DNA from: Sanguibacter keddieii DSM 10542
GTDB lineage: Bacteria; Actinomycetota; Actinomycetes; Actinomycetales; Cellulomonadaceae
NCBI RefSeq assembly: GCF_000024925.1
Contig: NC_013521.1
Span: 3,534,001 to 3,598,000, forward strand
Direction of reading: 5' to 3'
Length of the DNA stretch: 64,000 bases
In this document: piece after piece, positions 8,573 through 17,434 of the stretch
How the letters are laid out: the number at the start of each line of letters is the position of its first letter
Numbering within the stretch: position 1 is the first letter of the stretch
Program-made: the position numbers and the translations under genes
Notes under the pieces: model-generated
The model's input: the letters and a program-made list of their open reading frames with translations, nothing else
The model's database searches: none
What the model was told of the DNA's origin: nothing

Positions 8573-9055
8573 TCAGGACGCCAGGACCTCGTCGAGGATG
8601 GCCTCGGCCTTCTCCTCCTCGGTGTGCTCGGCGAGTGCGAGCTCCGAGACGAGGATCTGACGAGCACGGGCCAGCATGCGCTTCTCGCCGGCAGACAGAC
8701 CGCGGTCGGCGTCGCGGCGGGAGAGGTCGCGGACGACCTCGGCCACCTTGATGACGTCGCCCGAGGCGATCTTCTCGACGTTGGCCTTGTACCGGCGAGA
8801 CCAGTTCGTGGGCTCTTCGGTGTACGGGGCACGGAGGACCTCGAACACGCGGTCGAGACCTTCCTGGCCCACCACGTCACGGACGCCGACCAGGTCGACG
8901 TTCTCAGCGGGGACCTCGATGGTCAGGTCCCCCTGCGCTACCTTGAGCTTCAGGTAGAGCTTGTCCTCGCCGCGGATGGTGCGAGTCTTGATCTCTTCAA
9001 TCAGAGCGGCACCGTGGTGCGGGTAGACAACGGTCTCCCCAACTGTGAACGTCAT
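8573..9055 (-). CDS. carD: CarD-family RNA polymerase-binding transcription regulator
   Basis: 160 residues. The N-terminal RNAP-interacting Tudor-like domain ([20 protein letters not shown]) is followed by the helical DNA-binding part containing [20 protein letters not shown]; the tryptophan in NWSRR is the one known to stabilise the upstream edge of the open complex. Family members activate rRNA and other promoters. The ATG at 9055 has a good AAAGGGGAC ribosome site; longer in-frame extensions upstream cross the proposed promoter and are discounted. First gene of carD-ispD-ispF. Confidence 0.94.
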   Translation of the reverse strand: MTFTVGETVVYPHHGAALIEEIKTRTIRGEDKLYLKLKVAQGDLTIEVPAENVDLVGVRDVVGQEGLDRVFEVLRAPYTEEPTNWSRRYKANVEKIASGDVIKVAEVVRDLSRRDADRGLSAGEKRMLARARQILVSELALAEHTEEEKAEAILDEVLAS

Positions 9056-9446
9056 CTGTGGCAGTCCCCTTTCGCGGAAACCCATCTTACCACGGCAGAA
9101 CGTTGAAATTCCGCGCCCGTGCTGCGGTCTCACGCCCACCCCTCACCCACCCCGCACCCACCGATCGCCGTGCCGGGGTCACCCGCGCGAGCCTCAGACC
9201 TCACCCGCTCCTCCCCTGCGGCCTGGTCTGTGGCACGAACCATAGGTCCGTGACTTCGTGCTCTCCTCCCCGAGCAACTAGGCTAGCGCCTGAGTGCCCG
9301 CGGGTGCGTGCGCCCGCGTCCCCCAGACGCTGCCGGCACCTGCCGGGCACCTGCCGGAGCCGGTCGCGCGCGCACGCGCTGTGCACTTCCGACCGGCGCC
9401 ACAGGACCGGCGGGCTCGGCGTCCGCACACCGACACAGGAGTTCGA
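9056..9446. other. Divergent regulatory gap between carD and the lipoprotein gene
   Basis: 391 bases without a supportable gene. The carD side holds a TAAGAT -10 element. The lipoprotein side has a TAGGCT -10-like hexamer at 9279-9284 with no convincing -35, and an AGGAG ribosome site at 9437-9441. The rest is C-rich without repeats or strong hairpins that I can see. Confidence 0.5.
9084..9089 (-). promoter_or_regulatory. Candidate -10 element of the carD promoter
   Basis: TAAGAT on the minus strand, 28 bases before the carD ATG, would give a leader of roughly 20 bases that still includes the ribosome site. The -35 region is poorly conserved. Confidence 0.45.
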
Positions 9447-9935
9447 GTGATCCGTCAGACCAAGAAGTCCCGCGCAGCACTGGCCGCCGGAGTCGTCGGC
9501 CTCGGACTCGTCCTGTCCGCCTGCTCCCCGATCACCACCGACAAGCCCTACGCGGCCTCGGACGGCGTCCGCGCCCAGGCCGGCGACATGACCGTCGAGA
9601 ACATCATGATCGTCACCGAGGGCGAGGGTCAGCCCGGTCGCCTGCTCGGCGGTGCGACCAACACCGGCACGGAGGCCGGCGAGCTCCTGCTCGCGACGGC
9701 CGACGGCGCGTCCTCGCTCGGCATCCCGATCGACTCGCGCAGCACCGTGAACTTCTTCGCCGACGGCACCGCCACGTTCTTCGAGTCCGTGCCGGTCGCC
9801 CCCGGCTCGATCCTGCCGATGACCATCACCGACCCGTCCGGCGTCACGACGCCCGTGTCGGTCCCGGTCCTCGACGGCACACTCGAGGAGTACCGCGAGG
9901 TCATCGAGTCCATCCCCACGCCCGAGCTCTCCTGA
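9447..9935 (+). CDS. LpqE-like lipoprotein
   Basis: 162 residues beginning at a GTG after an AGGAG. Basic start (IRQTKKSR), hydrophobic segment and lipobox LSAC around residues 24-27 make it a probable lipoprotein, so the mature protein would be anchored outside the membrane. The remainder is a small beta-rich domain (MTVENIMIVTEGEGQPGRLLGG... TVNFFADGTATFF). In M. tuberculosis lpqE (Rv3584) is likewise divergent from carD (Rv3583c), which supports orthology by position. Its role is not established; some relatives are linked to copper, but no Met/His copper motif stands out here. Confidence 0.75.
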   Translation: MIRQTKKSRAALAAGVVGLGLVLSACSPITTDKPYAASDGVRAQAGDMTVENIMIVTEGEGQPGRLLGGATNTGTEAGELLLATADGASSLGIPIDSRSTVNFFADGTATFFESVPVAPGSILPMTITDPSGVTTPVSVPVLDGTLEEYREVIESIPTPELS

Positions 9936-9971
9936 CACCAGGCGGCGACGCCAGGTAGTCACACCGCCTGC

Positions 9972-10013
9972 ACGACGAAGGGCGCCGACCTCGCGGTCGG
10001 CGCCCTTCGTCGT
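9972..10013. terminator. Perfect 19-bp hairpin between lipoprotein gene and pstB
   Basis: Arms 9972-9990 and 9995-10013 are exact complements around a tcgc loop (acgacgaagggcgc... / ...gcgcccttcgtcgt). It lies 36 bases after the lipoprotein stop and downstream of the convergent pstB, so it can serve both. No T-tract. Confidence 0.8.
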
Positions 10014-10113
10014 CTCCGTGGTGAGCCCGTCGTCCGACGACCTCACCACAGGCCCGGTCGTCGGCCCGCGCCTCCCCCCGGGGGCGCAGGACGGACGGGT
10101 CCGGGAGCGTCGG

Positions 10114-10893
10114 TCACCCGAAGCGGCCCGAGATGTAGTCCTCGGTGGCCTGCTGCGACGGCGACGAGAACATCGTCGAGGTGTCGTCCATCTCGATGAG
10201 CTTGCCCGGCTTGCCGGTGCCCGCGATGTTGAAGAACGCGGTGCGGTCGCTCACGCGGGCCGCCTGCTGCATGTTGTGCGTGACGACCACGATCGTGTAG
10301 TCGTCCTTGAGCTCGGCCATGAGGTCCTCGATGGCCAGCGTCGAGATCGGGTCGAGGGCCGAGCAGGGCTCGTCCATGAGGAGCACGTCCGGCTTGACCG
10401 CGATGGCCCGGGCGATGCACAGGCGCTGCTGCTGCCCGCCCGAGAGCGAGGAGCCGGGACGGGCGAGGCGGTCCTTGACCTCGTTCCACAGGTTCGCCGA
10501 GCGCAGCGACTGCTCGACGAGGTCGTCGGCCGCCGACTTCGCGATGCGCTTGTTGTTGAGCTTGACACCCGCCAGCACGTTCTCGGCGATCGACATCGTC
10601 GGGAACGGGTTGGGGCGCTGGAAGACCATGCCCACCTGGCGGCGGACCTCGACCGGGTCGACGTCGGAGGCGTAGAGGTTCTGGCCGTCCATCACGGCCT
10701 TGCCCTTGACGCGCGCGCCCGGGATCACCTCGTGCATGCGGTTGAGCGTTCGCAGGAAGGTCGACTTGCCGCAGCCGGAGGGGCCGATGAGCGCCGTGAC
10801 CGACCGGGCCTCGATCGTCATCGACACGTCCTCGACCGCGAGGAAGTCCCCGTAGTAGACGTTGAGGTCGCTGACCTCGATGCGCTTGGACAT
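10114..10893 (-). CDS. pstB: Phosphate ABC transporter ATP-binding protein
   Basis: 259-residue ABC ATPase energising high-affinity phosphate uptake. Walker A is GPSGCGKST near residue 38, the Q-loop region [16 protein letters not shown] is PstB-specific, the signature is [14 protein letters not shown], Walker B is [13 protein letters not shown] and the H-loop is VVTHNMQQA. Last gene of the leftward pstSCAB set, 37 bases after pstA. Expression is expected to follow the PHO box before pstS, although a hairpin after pstS may reduce read-through. Confidence 0.97.
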   Translation of the reverse strand: MSKRIEVSDLNVYYGDFLAVEDVSMTIEARSVTALIGPSGCGKSTFLRTLNRMHEVIPGARVKGKAVMDGQNLYASDVDPVEVRRQVGMVFQRPNPFPTMSIAENVLAGVKLNNKRIAKSAADDLVEQSLRSANLWNEVKDRLARPGSSLSGGQQQRLCIARAIAVKPDVLLMDEPCSALDPISTLAIEDLMAELKDDYTIVVVTHNMQQAARVSDRTAFFNIAGTGKPGKLIEMDDTSTMFSSPSQQATEDYISGRFG

Positions 10894-10930
10894 GTGGTGC
10901 CTTTCTGTGCGGACTCCCGGGAGGGCAGTC

Positions 10931-12028
10931 TCAGCGAGAAGCCTTCGGGGAGAAGAAGCGGCTGACCAGACGTGCGACCACGTTGAGCAGCATGACGATG
11001 AGGATCAGGGTCAGCGCGGCGGCCCACGCACGGTCGACGCCCACACCGCCCTGCGAGTACTGGTTGTAGGCGAACACCGGGAGCGTGGTCATACGACCGT
11101 CGAACAGGTCCCAGTTGACCTGGGTCACGATCCCCACGGTCAGCAGCAGCGGGGCCGTCTCACCGATGACCCGCGCCACAGCCAGCATGACACCCGTGAC
11201 GATGCCGGCGATAGCCGTACGGAGCACGACCTTGACGATCGTGAGCCACTTGGGCACGCCCAGCGCGTACGAGGCCTCGCGGAGCTCGTTCGGGACGAGG
11301 CGCAGCATCTCCTCGACCGAGCGGATGACCACCGGGGTCATGAGCAGCGACAGCGCCGCGGCGCCCATGATGCCGGCGCGGAACGCCGGCCCGAAGATCT
11401 GCGTGAACAGCGCGAAGGCGAAGAGCCCGGCGACGATCGACGGGATGCCCGTCATGACGTCCACGAGGAAGGTGATGCCCTTGGCGAGCGGCCCGCGCCC
11501 GTACTCGACGAGGTAGACCGCCGTGAGGATGCCGAGCGGGACCGAGATCACCGCGGCCGCGGTCGTGATCAGCACGGTCCCGACGATCGCGTGGTAGACG
11601 CCGCCCTCGGTCATGTCGCCGAAGACGCCGAGCATGTTCGTGTTGAGGAAGGTGAGGCTGAAGAGGGTCGAGCCCTTCTGCAGCACGGTCCACAGCAGCG
11701 AGACCAGCGGGATGAGCGCGATGCCGAAGGCGAAGGTCACCATCGTGGTCGCGAAGCGGTCGGCGGCCCAGCGGGGCCCCTCGACGACACGCGAGACGAC
11801 CGTCACGGAGACCGCGTAGAGCACAGCGGCCAGCGCGACCACCGAGGCGACCGTCGGCGTGCCGAGGACGAGCACCACGAGGAAGGAGACGACGAGCGAG
11901 CCGCCGGCGACGGCCCAGGGAGTCCACGAGGGCAGGCGCGAGCGACGGCGCGACCCGTCGAGGGCGTTGCCCGGGCCGGTCGGGGCCGGCGACGGGGACA
12001 CGGCCGGGGAGAAGGGGGCGGTGGTCAT
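10931..12028 (-). CDS. pstA: Phosphate ABC transporter permease PstA
   Basis: 365 residues; an N-terminal Pro/Ser-rich cytoplasmic stretch of about 35 residues, then multiple membrane segments beginning at [19 protein letters not shown]. The binding-protein-dependent transport signature is the loop [34 protein letters not shown], and [16 protein letters not shown] is typical of PstA. Its ATG shares one base with the pstC stop (TGATG). It pairs with PstC to form the membrane channel on which PstB acts. Confidence 0.95.
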   Translation of the reverse strand: MTTAPFSPAVSPSPAPTGPGNALDGSRRRSRLPSWTPWAVAGGSLVVSFLVVLVLGTPTVASVVALAAVLYAVSVTVVSRVVEGPRWAADRFATTMVTFAFGIALIPLVSLLWTVLQKGSTLFSLTFLNTNMLGVFGDMTEGGVYHAIVGTVLITTAAAVISVPLGILTAVYLVEYGRGPLAKGITFLVDVMTGIPSIVAGLFAFALFTQIFGPAFRAGIMGAAALSLLMTPVVIRSVEEMLRLVPNELREASYALGVPKWLTIVKVVLRTAIAGIVTGVMLAVARVIGETAPLLLTVGIVTQVNWDLFDGRMTTLPVFAYNQYSQGGVGVDRAWAAALTLILIVMLLNVVARLVSRFFSPKASR

Positions 12029-13011
12029 CAGTTGGCTCCTGAGAACTCGCTGCGGCGAGAGATGATCCAGCGGGCGAGCATGTTGACCGCGAGGGTGATG
12101 ACGAACAGCGCCAGACCGGTCGCGATGAGGGCGTTGACCGACAGGCCGGAGGCCTCGGGGAACTTCGAGGCGATGTTCGCGGCGATCGACTGGTGCTGCC
12201 CGGGCTTGAGCAGGTGGAACGAGTACAGGAACCCGGGCGACAGGATCATCAGCACGGCCATCGTCTCGCCGAGCGCCCGGCCGAGGCCGAGCATCGAGGC
12301 GCTGATGAGGCCGGAGCGCCCGAAGGGCAGGACCGCCATGCGGACCATCTCCCAGCGCGTCGCGCCGAGTGCCAGCGCGGCCTCCTCGTGGAGGCGCGGC
12401 GTCTGCAGGAACACCTCGCGGGCCACCGCGGTGATGATCGGCAGGATCATCACGGCCAGGACGACCGACGCAGTGAGGATGTTCTTGGCCGGCGGCTGGT
12501 AGCCCTCGAACAGCGGGATGAAGCCGAGGAAGTCGGTCATCCACCGGAAGACCGGGTCGAGGACCGGGGCGAGCCAGAGCGCGCCCCAGAGGCCGTAGAC
12601 CACGGACGGGATCGCCGCGAGCAGGTCGATGACGTAGCCGAGCCCCTGCGCCAGGCGGCGAGGGGCGTAGTGCGAGATGAACAGCGCGATGCCGAGCGCG
12701 AGCGGGACCGCGATCCCGAGGGCGAGCACCGAGGCGAGCAGGGTGCCGAAGATCAGCGGCCCGGTGTACCCGAGGATCGAGTCCGCGTTGAACCAGGAGA
12801 TCTTCTGCAGCTCTTCGGGCGACGCCGTCAGGGCGGGCCAGGCGCGGATCACCAGGAAGGCGGCGACGGCCGCGAGGGTCACCAGGATCGTCACGCCGGC
12901 GGCGGTCGACAGGAACTGGAACAGGCGACCGGCCAGCCCACCCCTGTTGCGCTTCGGGGCGGGCTCCTCGTCAGGTGACTTCTTGGTCGGTGCGGGGCTC
13001 AGAACGGCCAC
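12028..13011 (-). CDS. pstC: Phosphate ABC transporter permease PstC
   Basis: 327 residues. After a charged N-terminus (SPDEEPAPKRNR) there are about six membrane segments. The conserved loop is LHEEAALALGATRWEMVRMAVLPFGRSGLI and LGRALGETMAVLMILSPG is characteristic of PstC. The start is a GTG preceded by GGAG. The gene is separated from pstS by 199 bases that include a perfect 13-bp hairpin. It overlaps pstA by one base. Confidence 0.95.
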   Translation of the reverse strand: MAVLSPAPTKKSPDEEPAPKRNRGGLAGRLFQFLSTAAGVTILVTLAAVAAFLVIRAWPALTASPEELQKISWFNADSILGYTGPLIFGTLLASVLALGIAVPLALGIALFISHYAPRRLAQGLGYVIDLLAAIPSVVYGLWGALWLAPVLDPVFRWMTDFLGFIPLFEGYQPPAKNILTASVVLAVMILPIITAVAREVFLQTPRLHEEAALALGATRWEMVRMAVLPFGRSGLISASMLGLGRALGETMAVLMILSPGFLYSFHLLKPGQHQSIAANIASKFPEASGLSVNALIATGLALFVITLAVNMLARWIISRRSEFSGAN

Positions 13012-13163
13012 GGGATCTCCGTCAGCTGGTGGGGCAGGTAGCCCCGGTGGGCGGTGCGGGTTCGTGCTGGAGGTGCTGTGGTGCAGGAGGTGCTGCGTGG
13101 TACGGGACCCACGCTACGTGCTGGTCGTGGGCCGGTGCCCCCACCTGCGGGAGAGAGCACCGT

Positions 13164-13193
13164 GGCCGCGCCCGGTTCGCACCGGGCGCGGCC
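13164..13193 (-). terminator. Hairpin between pstS and pstC (attenuating terminator)
   Basis: Perfect 13-bp stem ggccgcgcccggt / accgggcgcggcc around tcgc, 17 bases after the pstS stop in the direction of transcription. It probably lets the binding-protein gene be expressed more strongly than the permease and ATPase genes downstream. Confidence 0.6.
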
Positions 13194-13210
13194 TGTGGGT
13201 GTCGCTCAGG

Positions 13211-14371
13211 TCACTCGGCGACGGTGATCGCGTCGACCGCTGCCATGACCTCTTCGCGGAGCGTGTCCGAGATCGGGGCGGAGCCGGCGACGCTGGCGTC
13301 GGAGGCCACTGCCTGGCCCTCGGCGCTGGCGATGTAGCTGAAGAACGCCTTGACGTTCGCGGCGTCGGACGCGTCGTCGTACTGCGAGCAGGCGACCGAG
13401 TACGAGATCAGCACGAGCGGGTACGCGCCGGCCTCGGTGGTGGTGCGGTCGAGCTCGACGACCAGGCGGTTGTCGGTCGCGTCCTCGGCACGCGGCGAGG
13501 CGTCGACGACCTTGGCCGCGGCCTCGGGCGAGAACGGCACGTACTCCTCGCCGACCTTGAGGGCGACGGTCCCGAGGTCGCCGGCCTGCGAGGCGTCGGC
13601 GTAGCCGATCGCACCCTCGGCACCGGTGACGGTGTCGATGAGGCCCGAGGTCTTGGAGCCGGACTGCGTGCCCGAGATGGGCCAGTCGCCGCTCGGCTCG
13701 TAGGTCCAGGCGCCGTTCGAGGCCGCCGAGAGGTACTCGGTGAAGTTCTCGGTGGTGCCCGACTCGTCGTTGCGGTTGACCGGGATGATGGTCGTGTCCG
13801 GGAGCTCGACGCCCTCGTTCTCGGCCGCGATCGCGGGGTCGTTCCACGAGGTGATCGTGCCGTTGAAGATGTTGGCGATGGTCTCGGCCGACATGTTGAT
13901 GTTGTCGGCGTCGACGCCCGGGAGGTTGTAGACGACCGCGATCGGGCTGATGTAGAGGGGGAGCTCGATGGCCTCGCCGCCGAAGCAGCGCTCCTCGGCG
14001 GAGGTGACCTCTTCGGGCTTGAGCGCGGAGTCCGACCCGGCGAAGAGCACGCCGCCGGAGAGGAACTGCTCGCGGCCACCGCCCGAGCCGACGGCGTCGT
14101 AGCTGATCGTCACGTCAGGAGCCGTGGCGTTGAAGGTGGCCATCCAGCCGCCCATGGCCTTCTCCTGCGAGCTGGCGCCGGCACCGGCGAGGTTGCCGGA
14201 GAGGTCGGTCGCGGGCTCCGAGGACGCGCCGTCACCGGCCGCGCCGGAGGTGCTGGGCGTCGAGGGCGTCGTGGCGTCGGCGCCGCAGGCGGCGAGGGTC
14301 GCGGCGAGCGCCCCGGCCAGCACGACGGCGGCGAGGTTGCGGTTGTTCACACGCTTCACTGTCTTACCCAT
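13211..14371 (-). CDS. pstS: Phosphate ABC transporter substrate-binding lipoprotein
   Basis: About 386 residues. A signal peptide ends in the lipobox LAAC (LAGALAATLAACGADA), followed by a Ser/Thr/Pro-rich tether and the periplasmic-binding fold. Phosphate-contact motifs are GAGASSQEKAMGGW, SYDAVGSGGGREQF, VLFAGSDSAL and NRNDESGTTENFTEYL. The start is ambiguous: ATG 14371 (chosen), TTG 14377 or GTG 14359; the last has the better-spaced GGATGG. First gene of the pst cluster, with a two-unit PHO box and a -10 element upstream. Confidence 0.95.
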   Translation of the reverse strand: MGKTVKRVNNRNLAAVVLAGALAATLAACGADATTPSTPSTSGAAGDGASSEPATDLSGNLAGAGASSQEKAMGGWMATFNATAPDVTISYDAVGSGGGREQFLSGGVLFAGSDSALKPEEVTSAEERCFGGEAIELPLYISPIAVVYNLPGVDADNINMSAETIANIFNGTITSWNDPAIAAENEGVELPDTTIIPVNRNDESGTTENFTEYLSAASNGAWTYEPSGDWPISGTQSGSKTSGLIDTVTGAEGAIGYADASQAGDLGTVALKVGEEYVPFSPEAAAKVVDASPRAEDATDNRLVVELDRTTTEAGAYPLVLISYSVACSQYDDASDAANVKAFFSYIASAEGQAVASDASVAGSAPISDTLREEVMAAVDAITVAE

Positions 14372-14413
14372 CCTCAAGTCTGTTGGTCGCAGATGTTTCT
14401 GCTGACGGATGAG

Positions 14414-14468
14414 ACGCTAAGGACCGAGGGTGACGCGACGGCGGTACCCGGGTGAACAGCAGGTGAAC
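14414..14468 (-). promoter_or_regulatory. PHO box and -10 element of the pstS promoter
   Basis: Reading the minus strand, two 11-base direct repeat units GTTCACCTGCT and GTTCACCCGGG are adjacent at 14468-14447. They match the GTTCACC repeat pattern bound by PhoP/RegX3-type regulators. A TAGCGT -10-like hexamer follows at 14419-14414, before pstS. The two-component genes just upstream encode the likely regulator. Confidence 0.75.
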
Positions 14469-14551
14469 AGTGCACCGACACCTCGCCGCACGCCGCGCGC
14501 GGACGCCACGACAGGTCTATGGGGCTGGCGTCCGCCTCGGTGGGGCGACCG

Positions 14552-15247
14552 TCAGTCGTCGACGAGCTTGTAGCCGAGGCCGCGGACCGTGAGCAGGAGC
14601 TCGGGCGAGGCCGGGTCCGTCTCGATCTTGGCGCGCAGGCGCTTGACGTGGACGTCGAGCGTCTTGGTGTCGCCCACGTAGTCCGAGCCCCACACACGGT
14701 CGATGAGCTGCCCGCGGGTCAGGACCCGGCCGGCGTTGCGCAGCAGGAACTCGAGGAGGTCGAACTCCTTGAGCGGCAGCGAGACGAGCTCGCCGCGGAC
14801 CGTCACCACGTGCCGGTCGACGTCCATCTGCACCGGGCCGGAGCCGACGAGCTCGTCGGCCTCGTCCTCGTCGACAGCTGCTGCGGGCTGGCGGCGCCGG
14901 AGCACGGCACGCACCCGGGCGAGCAGCTCGCGGAAGGAGTACGGCTTGGTCACGTAGTCGTCGGCGCCCAGCTCGAGCCCGACGACCTTGTCGATCTCGC
15001 CGTCCTTGGCGGTGAGCATGATGACCGGGACGTCGCCGCGCTGACGGAGCTCACGGCACACCTCGGTCCCCGAGAGGCCCGGGAGCATGAGGTCGAGGAG
15101 CACGAGGTCCGCGCCGCCCTCGTCGTAGGCCGCCAGCCCGGCTGCCCCGTCGGCGACCGCGACGACGTCGTAGCCCTCGCGGGTCAGCTGGTACGTGAGC
15201 GGCTCGCGGTAGGACTCTTCGTCCTCGACCACCAGGATGCGGGTCAC
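14552..15247 (-). CDS. regX3: OmpR/PhoB-family response regulator (RegX3/PhoP type)
   Basis: 231 residues. Receiver domain (1-~118) with acidic pair DEE near residue 9, phospho-acceptor Asp in LVLLDLMLPG, conserved Thr in IMLTAKD and Lys in YVTKPYSFRELLARV. The C-terminal winged helix contains LPLKEFDLLEFLLRNAGRV, DYVGDTKTLDVHVKRLRAKIE and VRGLGYKLV. The GTG start has AGGAGGTGG upstream and overlaps the kinase stop (GTGA). Location beside pst, phoU, gpmA and mshA matches the senX3-regX3 neighbourhood, so phosphate starvation control is the expected role. Confidence 0.92.
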   Translation of the reverse strand: MTRILVVEDEESYREPLTYQLTREGYDVVAVADGAAGLAAYDEGGADLVLLDLMLPGLSGTEVCRELRQRGDVPVIMLTAKDGEIDKVVGLELGADDYVTKPYSFRELLARVRAVLRRRQPAAAVDEDEADELVGSGPVQMDVDRHVVTVRGELVSLPLKEFDLLEFLLRNAGRVLTRGQLIDRVWGSDYVGDTKTLDVHVKRLRAKIETDPASPELLLTVRGLGYKLVDD

Positions 15248-16428
15248 GCATCCACCTCCTTGTCAGGGGCACCAGCATCGCTGGGCGTCGGAGTCTCGGC
15301 AGGCGCCGGGACGTGCGCTGCGGGGATCCGCAGCGTGAAGGTCGATCCCCGGCCCGGCTCGGACCAGATGCTCACGTCGCCGCCGTGGTCGGCAGCGACG
15401 TGCTTGACGATGCTCAGGCCGAGGCCGGTGCCGCCGGTGTCGCGGGAGCGCGCCGGGTCGACCCGGTAGAAGCGCTCGAACACGCGGCTCTGCTCGGCGG
15501 CCGAGATGCCGATGCCCTGGTCCACCACGGCGATCGAGACGAGGCCGTCCTCGGCGGAGACCCCGACCCCGACGCGCGTGCCGCCGTCGGAGTACGCGAC
15601 GGCGTTGTCCAGCAGGTTGCGGACTGCCGTCACGAGCAGGGCGTGGTCGCCGTAGACGCTCAGGCCGGTGTCGGCGGCCACGGCGAGCACGACCTCCTTC
15701 GCCTGGGCCACCACACGCGCCCGGTCGGCCGCCTCGCGGATCACGTCGTCGACGCTGATCAGCCCGACCTCCTGGAGCGCGCCGGCCACCTGCAGCCTGG
15801 ACAGCTCGATGATCTCGTGGACCAGGGCACCGAGGCGCATCGACTCCTTCTGCATGCGCCCGGCGAAGTGCCGGACGGCGTCAGGGTCGTCCGCCGCGTC
15901 CTGCATGGTCTCGGCGAGGAGCGCGATCGCACCGACCGGGGTCTTGAGCTCGTGCGAGACGTTCACGGTGAAGTCGCGGCGGATGGCCTCGATGCGGCGC
16001 GCCTCGGTGCGGTCCTCGGCGAGCACCAGCACGTGGCCCGCGTCGATGTTGGCCACACGCACCTGCAGCATCACCCGGCCGCGGCCGATCGGACCTCGAG
16101 GGAGCTCGAGCTCCTCGTCGGCGATCACGCCGTCCCGGCGGACCGCGGTGATCATGTCCTGGATGGAGGGGTGCACCACGGCGTCGTCACGGACGACGCC
16201 GAGCGCGTAGGCCGGCGGGCTCGCCCGGATGACGCGGCCGTCCGGTCCGAGCACCACGGCCGCAGAGCGCAGCACGGCCAGCACCCGGACCACACCGGGG
16301 TCCAGCTCGCCGGGCGCCTGCTCGGGCAGCCTGCGCTGCTGGTGCTCGCTGAAGCGGAACGCGAGCGCGGCGATCAGCCCGGTCAGCAGACCGAGCAGCC
16401 CCACGACGACGACCTCGTACCCATCCAC
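15244..16428 (-). CDS. senX3: Phosphate-sensing sensor histidine kinase (SenX3 type)
   Basis: 394 residues. A single clear N-terminal membrane segment (VVVVGLLGLLTGLIAALAF), a PAS-like sensor region, then HisKA with the phospho-accepting His in FTVNVSHELKTPVGAI. The ATPase domain has N-box NLLDNAVAYSDGG, G1 VVDQGIGIS and G2 GGTGLGLSIVKHVA. A Pro/Ala-rich tail ends the protein. It lacks a large extracellular loop, as expected for kinases that sense phosphate through PhoU/Pst rather than directly. The GTG start faces phoU across a 188-base divergent region with a PHO box. Confidence 0.9.
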   Translation of the reverse strand: MDGYEVVVVGLLGLLTGLIAALAFRFSEHQQRRLPEQAPGELDPGVVRVLAVLRSAAVVLGPDGRVIRASPPAYALGVVRDDAVVHPSIQDMITAVRRDGVIADEELELPRGPIGRGRVMLQVRVANIDAGHVLVLAEDRTEARRIEAIRRDFTVNVSHELKTPVGAIALLAETMQDAADDPDAVRHFAGRMQKESMRLGALVHEIIELSRLQVAGALQEVGLISVDDVIREAADRARVVAQAKEVVLAVAADTGLSVYGDHALLVTAVRNLLDNAVAYSDGGTRVGVGVSAEDGLVSIAVVDQGIGISAAEQSRVFERFYRVDPARSRDTGGTGLGLSIVKHVAADHGGDVSIWSEPGRGSTFTLRIPAAHVPAPAETPTPSDAGAPDKEVDA

Positions 16429-16512
16429 GTGACCAGGGTACGGTCAGACATCGAGGACGACGGTGTGCCGGTGCGGCGCGGGGGGCGAGATCCTGCGGTT
16501 CACGAGGCGTGG

Positions 16513-16556
16513 CTTCATGAACTGTTCATCTACGCTCTGCGACGCGTTCACCCGTC
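16513..16556 (+). promoter_or_regulatory. PHO box in the senX3-phoU divergent region
   Basis: Four consecutive 11-base units: CTTCATGAACT, GTTCATCTACG, CTCTGCGACGC, GTTCACCCGTC. Units two and four carry the GTTCAYC core exactly 22 bases apart, with unit one a weaker match. Orientation is toward phoU. This implies autoregulation of phoU, and possibly of the kinase genes, by the phosphate response regulator. Confidence 0.7.
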
Positions 16557-16616
16557 GGTCTTCGCAGACACACCTGCACTTGGGACCATGGTCCATCACA
16601 CCACGAGAGGGACGAC

Positions 16617-17288
16617 ATGCGTGAGATCTTCGAAGCCGAGCTCCAGCAGATCGGCGACGACCTGGCCGACATGAGCCGCCTGGTCGAGTCTGCGATCAGC
16701 CGGGCCGGCGTCGCGCTGCTCACGGCCGACCTGCAGCTGGCCCAGTCCGTCATCGCCGACGACCGCCGGATCGACCAGCTCGAGCGCGACCTCGACGAGC
16801 GCTGCGTGCTCCTCCTCGCCCAGCAGGCACCGGTCGCGACCGACCTGCGCGTCGTGGTCTCCGCCCTGCGCATGAGCGCCTCGCTCGAGCGCATGGGAGA
16901 CCTCGCGCGCCACATCGCCCAGGTGGCCCGTGGACGCTTCCCGCAGCACGCGATGGCACCGCTCGTCGAGGGCACCTTCGCCTCGATGCAGGACGCCGCG
17001 ACCCGCGTCGCCCGTCGCACCACGACGCTGCTCACCACCCGCGACCTCGAGGTCGCCAGCAACATCCAGCGCGACGACGACCTCCTCGACCAGCTGCACC
17101 AGGACACCTTCCAGGCGCTGTTCTCGGAGTCCTGGAACGGCACCACGCAGGAGACCGTCGACGTCACCCTCGTGGGTCGCTACTACGAGCGCTTCGGCGA
17201 CCACGGCGTCTCCGTCGCCCGCCGCGTGGTGTACCTCGTGACCGGTGACTTCGCCGAGGAGCGCGGCCGCCCGGCCACCGCGTCCTGA
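16617..17288 (+). CDS. phoU: Phosphate signalling regulator PhoU
   Basis: 223 residues, two PhoU three-helix repeats. The first holds DDRRIDQLERDLDERCVLLLAQQAPVATDLR-type sequence and RMGDLARHIAQVA, the second DDDLLDQLHQDTF and YYERFGDHGVSVARRVVYLVTG; these E/D-rich helix motifs coordinate metal in the family. PhoU damps the histidine kinase when phosphate is abundant and modulates the Pst transporter. A gagaggga ribosome site precedes the ATG. The gene is divergent from the kinase and ends inside a 17-bp tandem duplication. Confidence 0.95.
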   Translation: MREIFEAELQQIGDDLADMSRLVESAISRAGVALLTADLQLAQSVIADDRRIDQLERDLDERCVLLLAQQAPVATDLRVVVSALRMSASLERMGDLARHIAQVARGRFPQHAMAPLVEGTFASMQDAATRVARRTTTLLTTRDLEVASNIQRDDDLLDQLHQDTFQALFSESWNGTTQETVDVTLVGRYYERFGDHGVSVARRVVYLVTGDFAEERGRPATAS

Positions 17289-17318
17289 AGTAGCAGGACA
17301 GCTGAAGTAGCAGGACAG
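17285..17318. repeat. Tandem 17-bp duplication across the phoU stop codon
   Basis: ctgaagtagcaggacag occurs twice in perfect tandem (17285-17301 and 17302-17318). The first copy contains the phoU TGA. The unit has no coding role. Confidence 0.9.
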
Positions 17319-17364
17319 CAAGAGCCCGGCACGACCTCGCACCGCCAGCGGGACCAGCAGGAAC

Positions 17365-17412
17365 CAGAAAGGTGTGGCCACCTCCCCGAGGGGAGGTGGC
17401 CACACCTTTCTG
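17365..17412. terminator. Perfect 23-bp hairpin between convergent phoU and gpmA
   Basis: Arms 17365-17387 and 17390-17412 are exact complements (cagaaaggtgtggccacc... / ...ggtggccacacctttctg). The position between convergent genes indicates a bidirectional terminator. The outer aaa/ttt pairs give only a very short U-run on either transcript. Confidence 0.8.
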
Positions 17413-17434
17413 TGCTGGAGGTGCTGAGCCTGGG

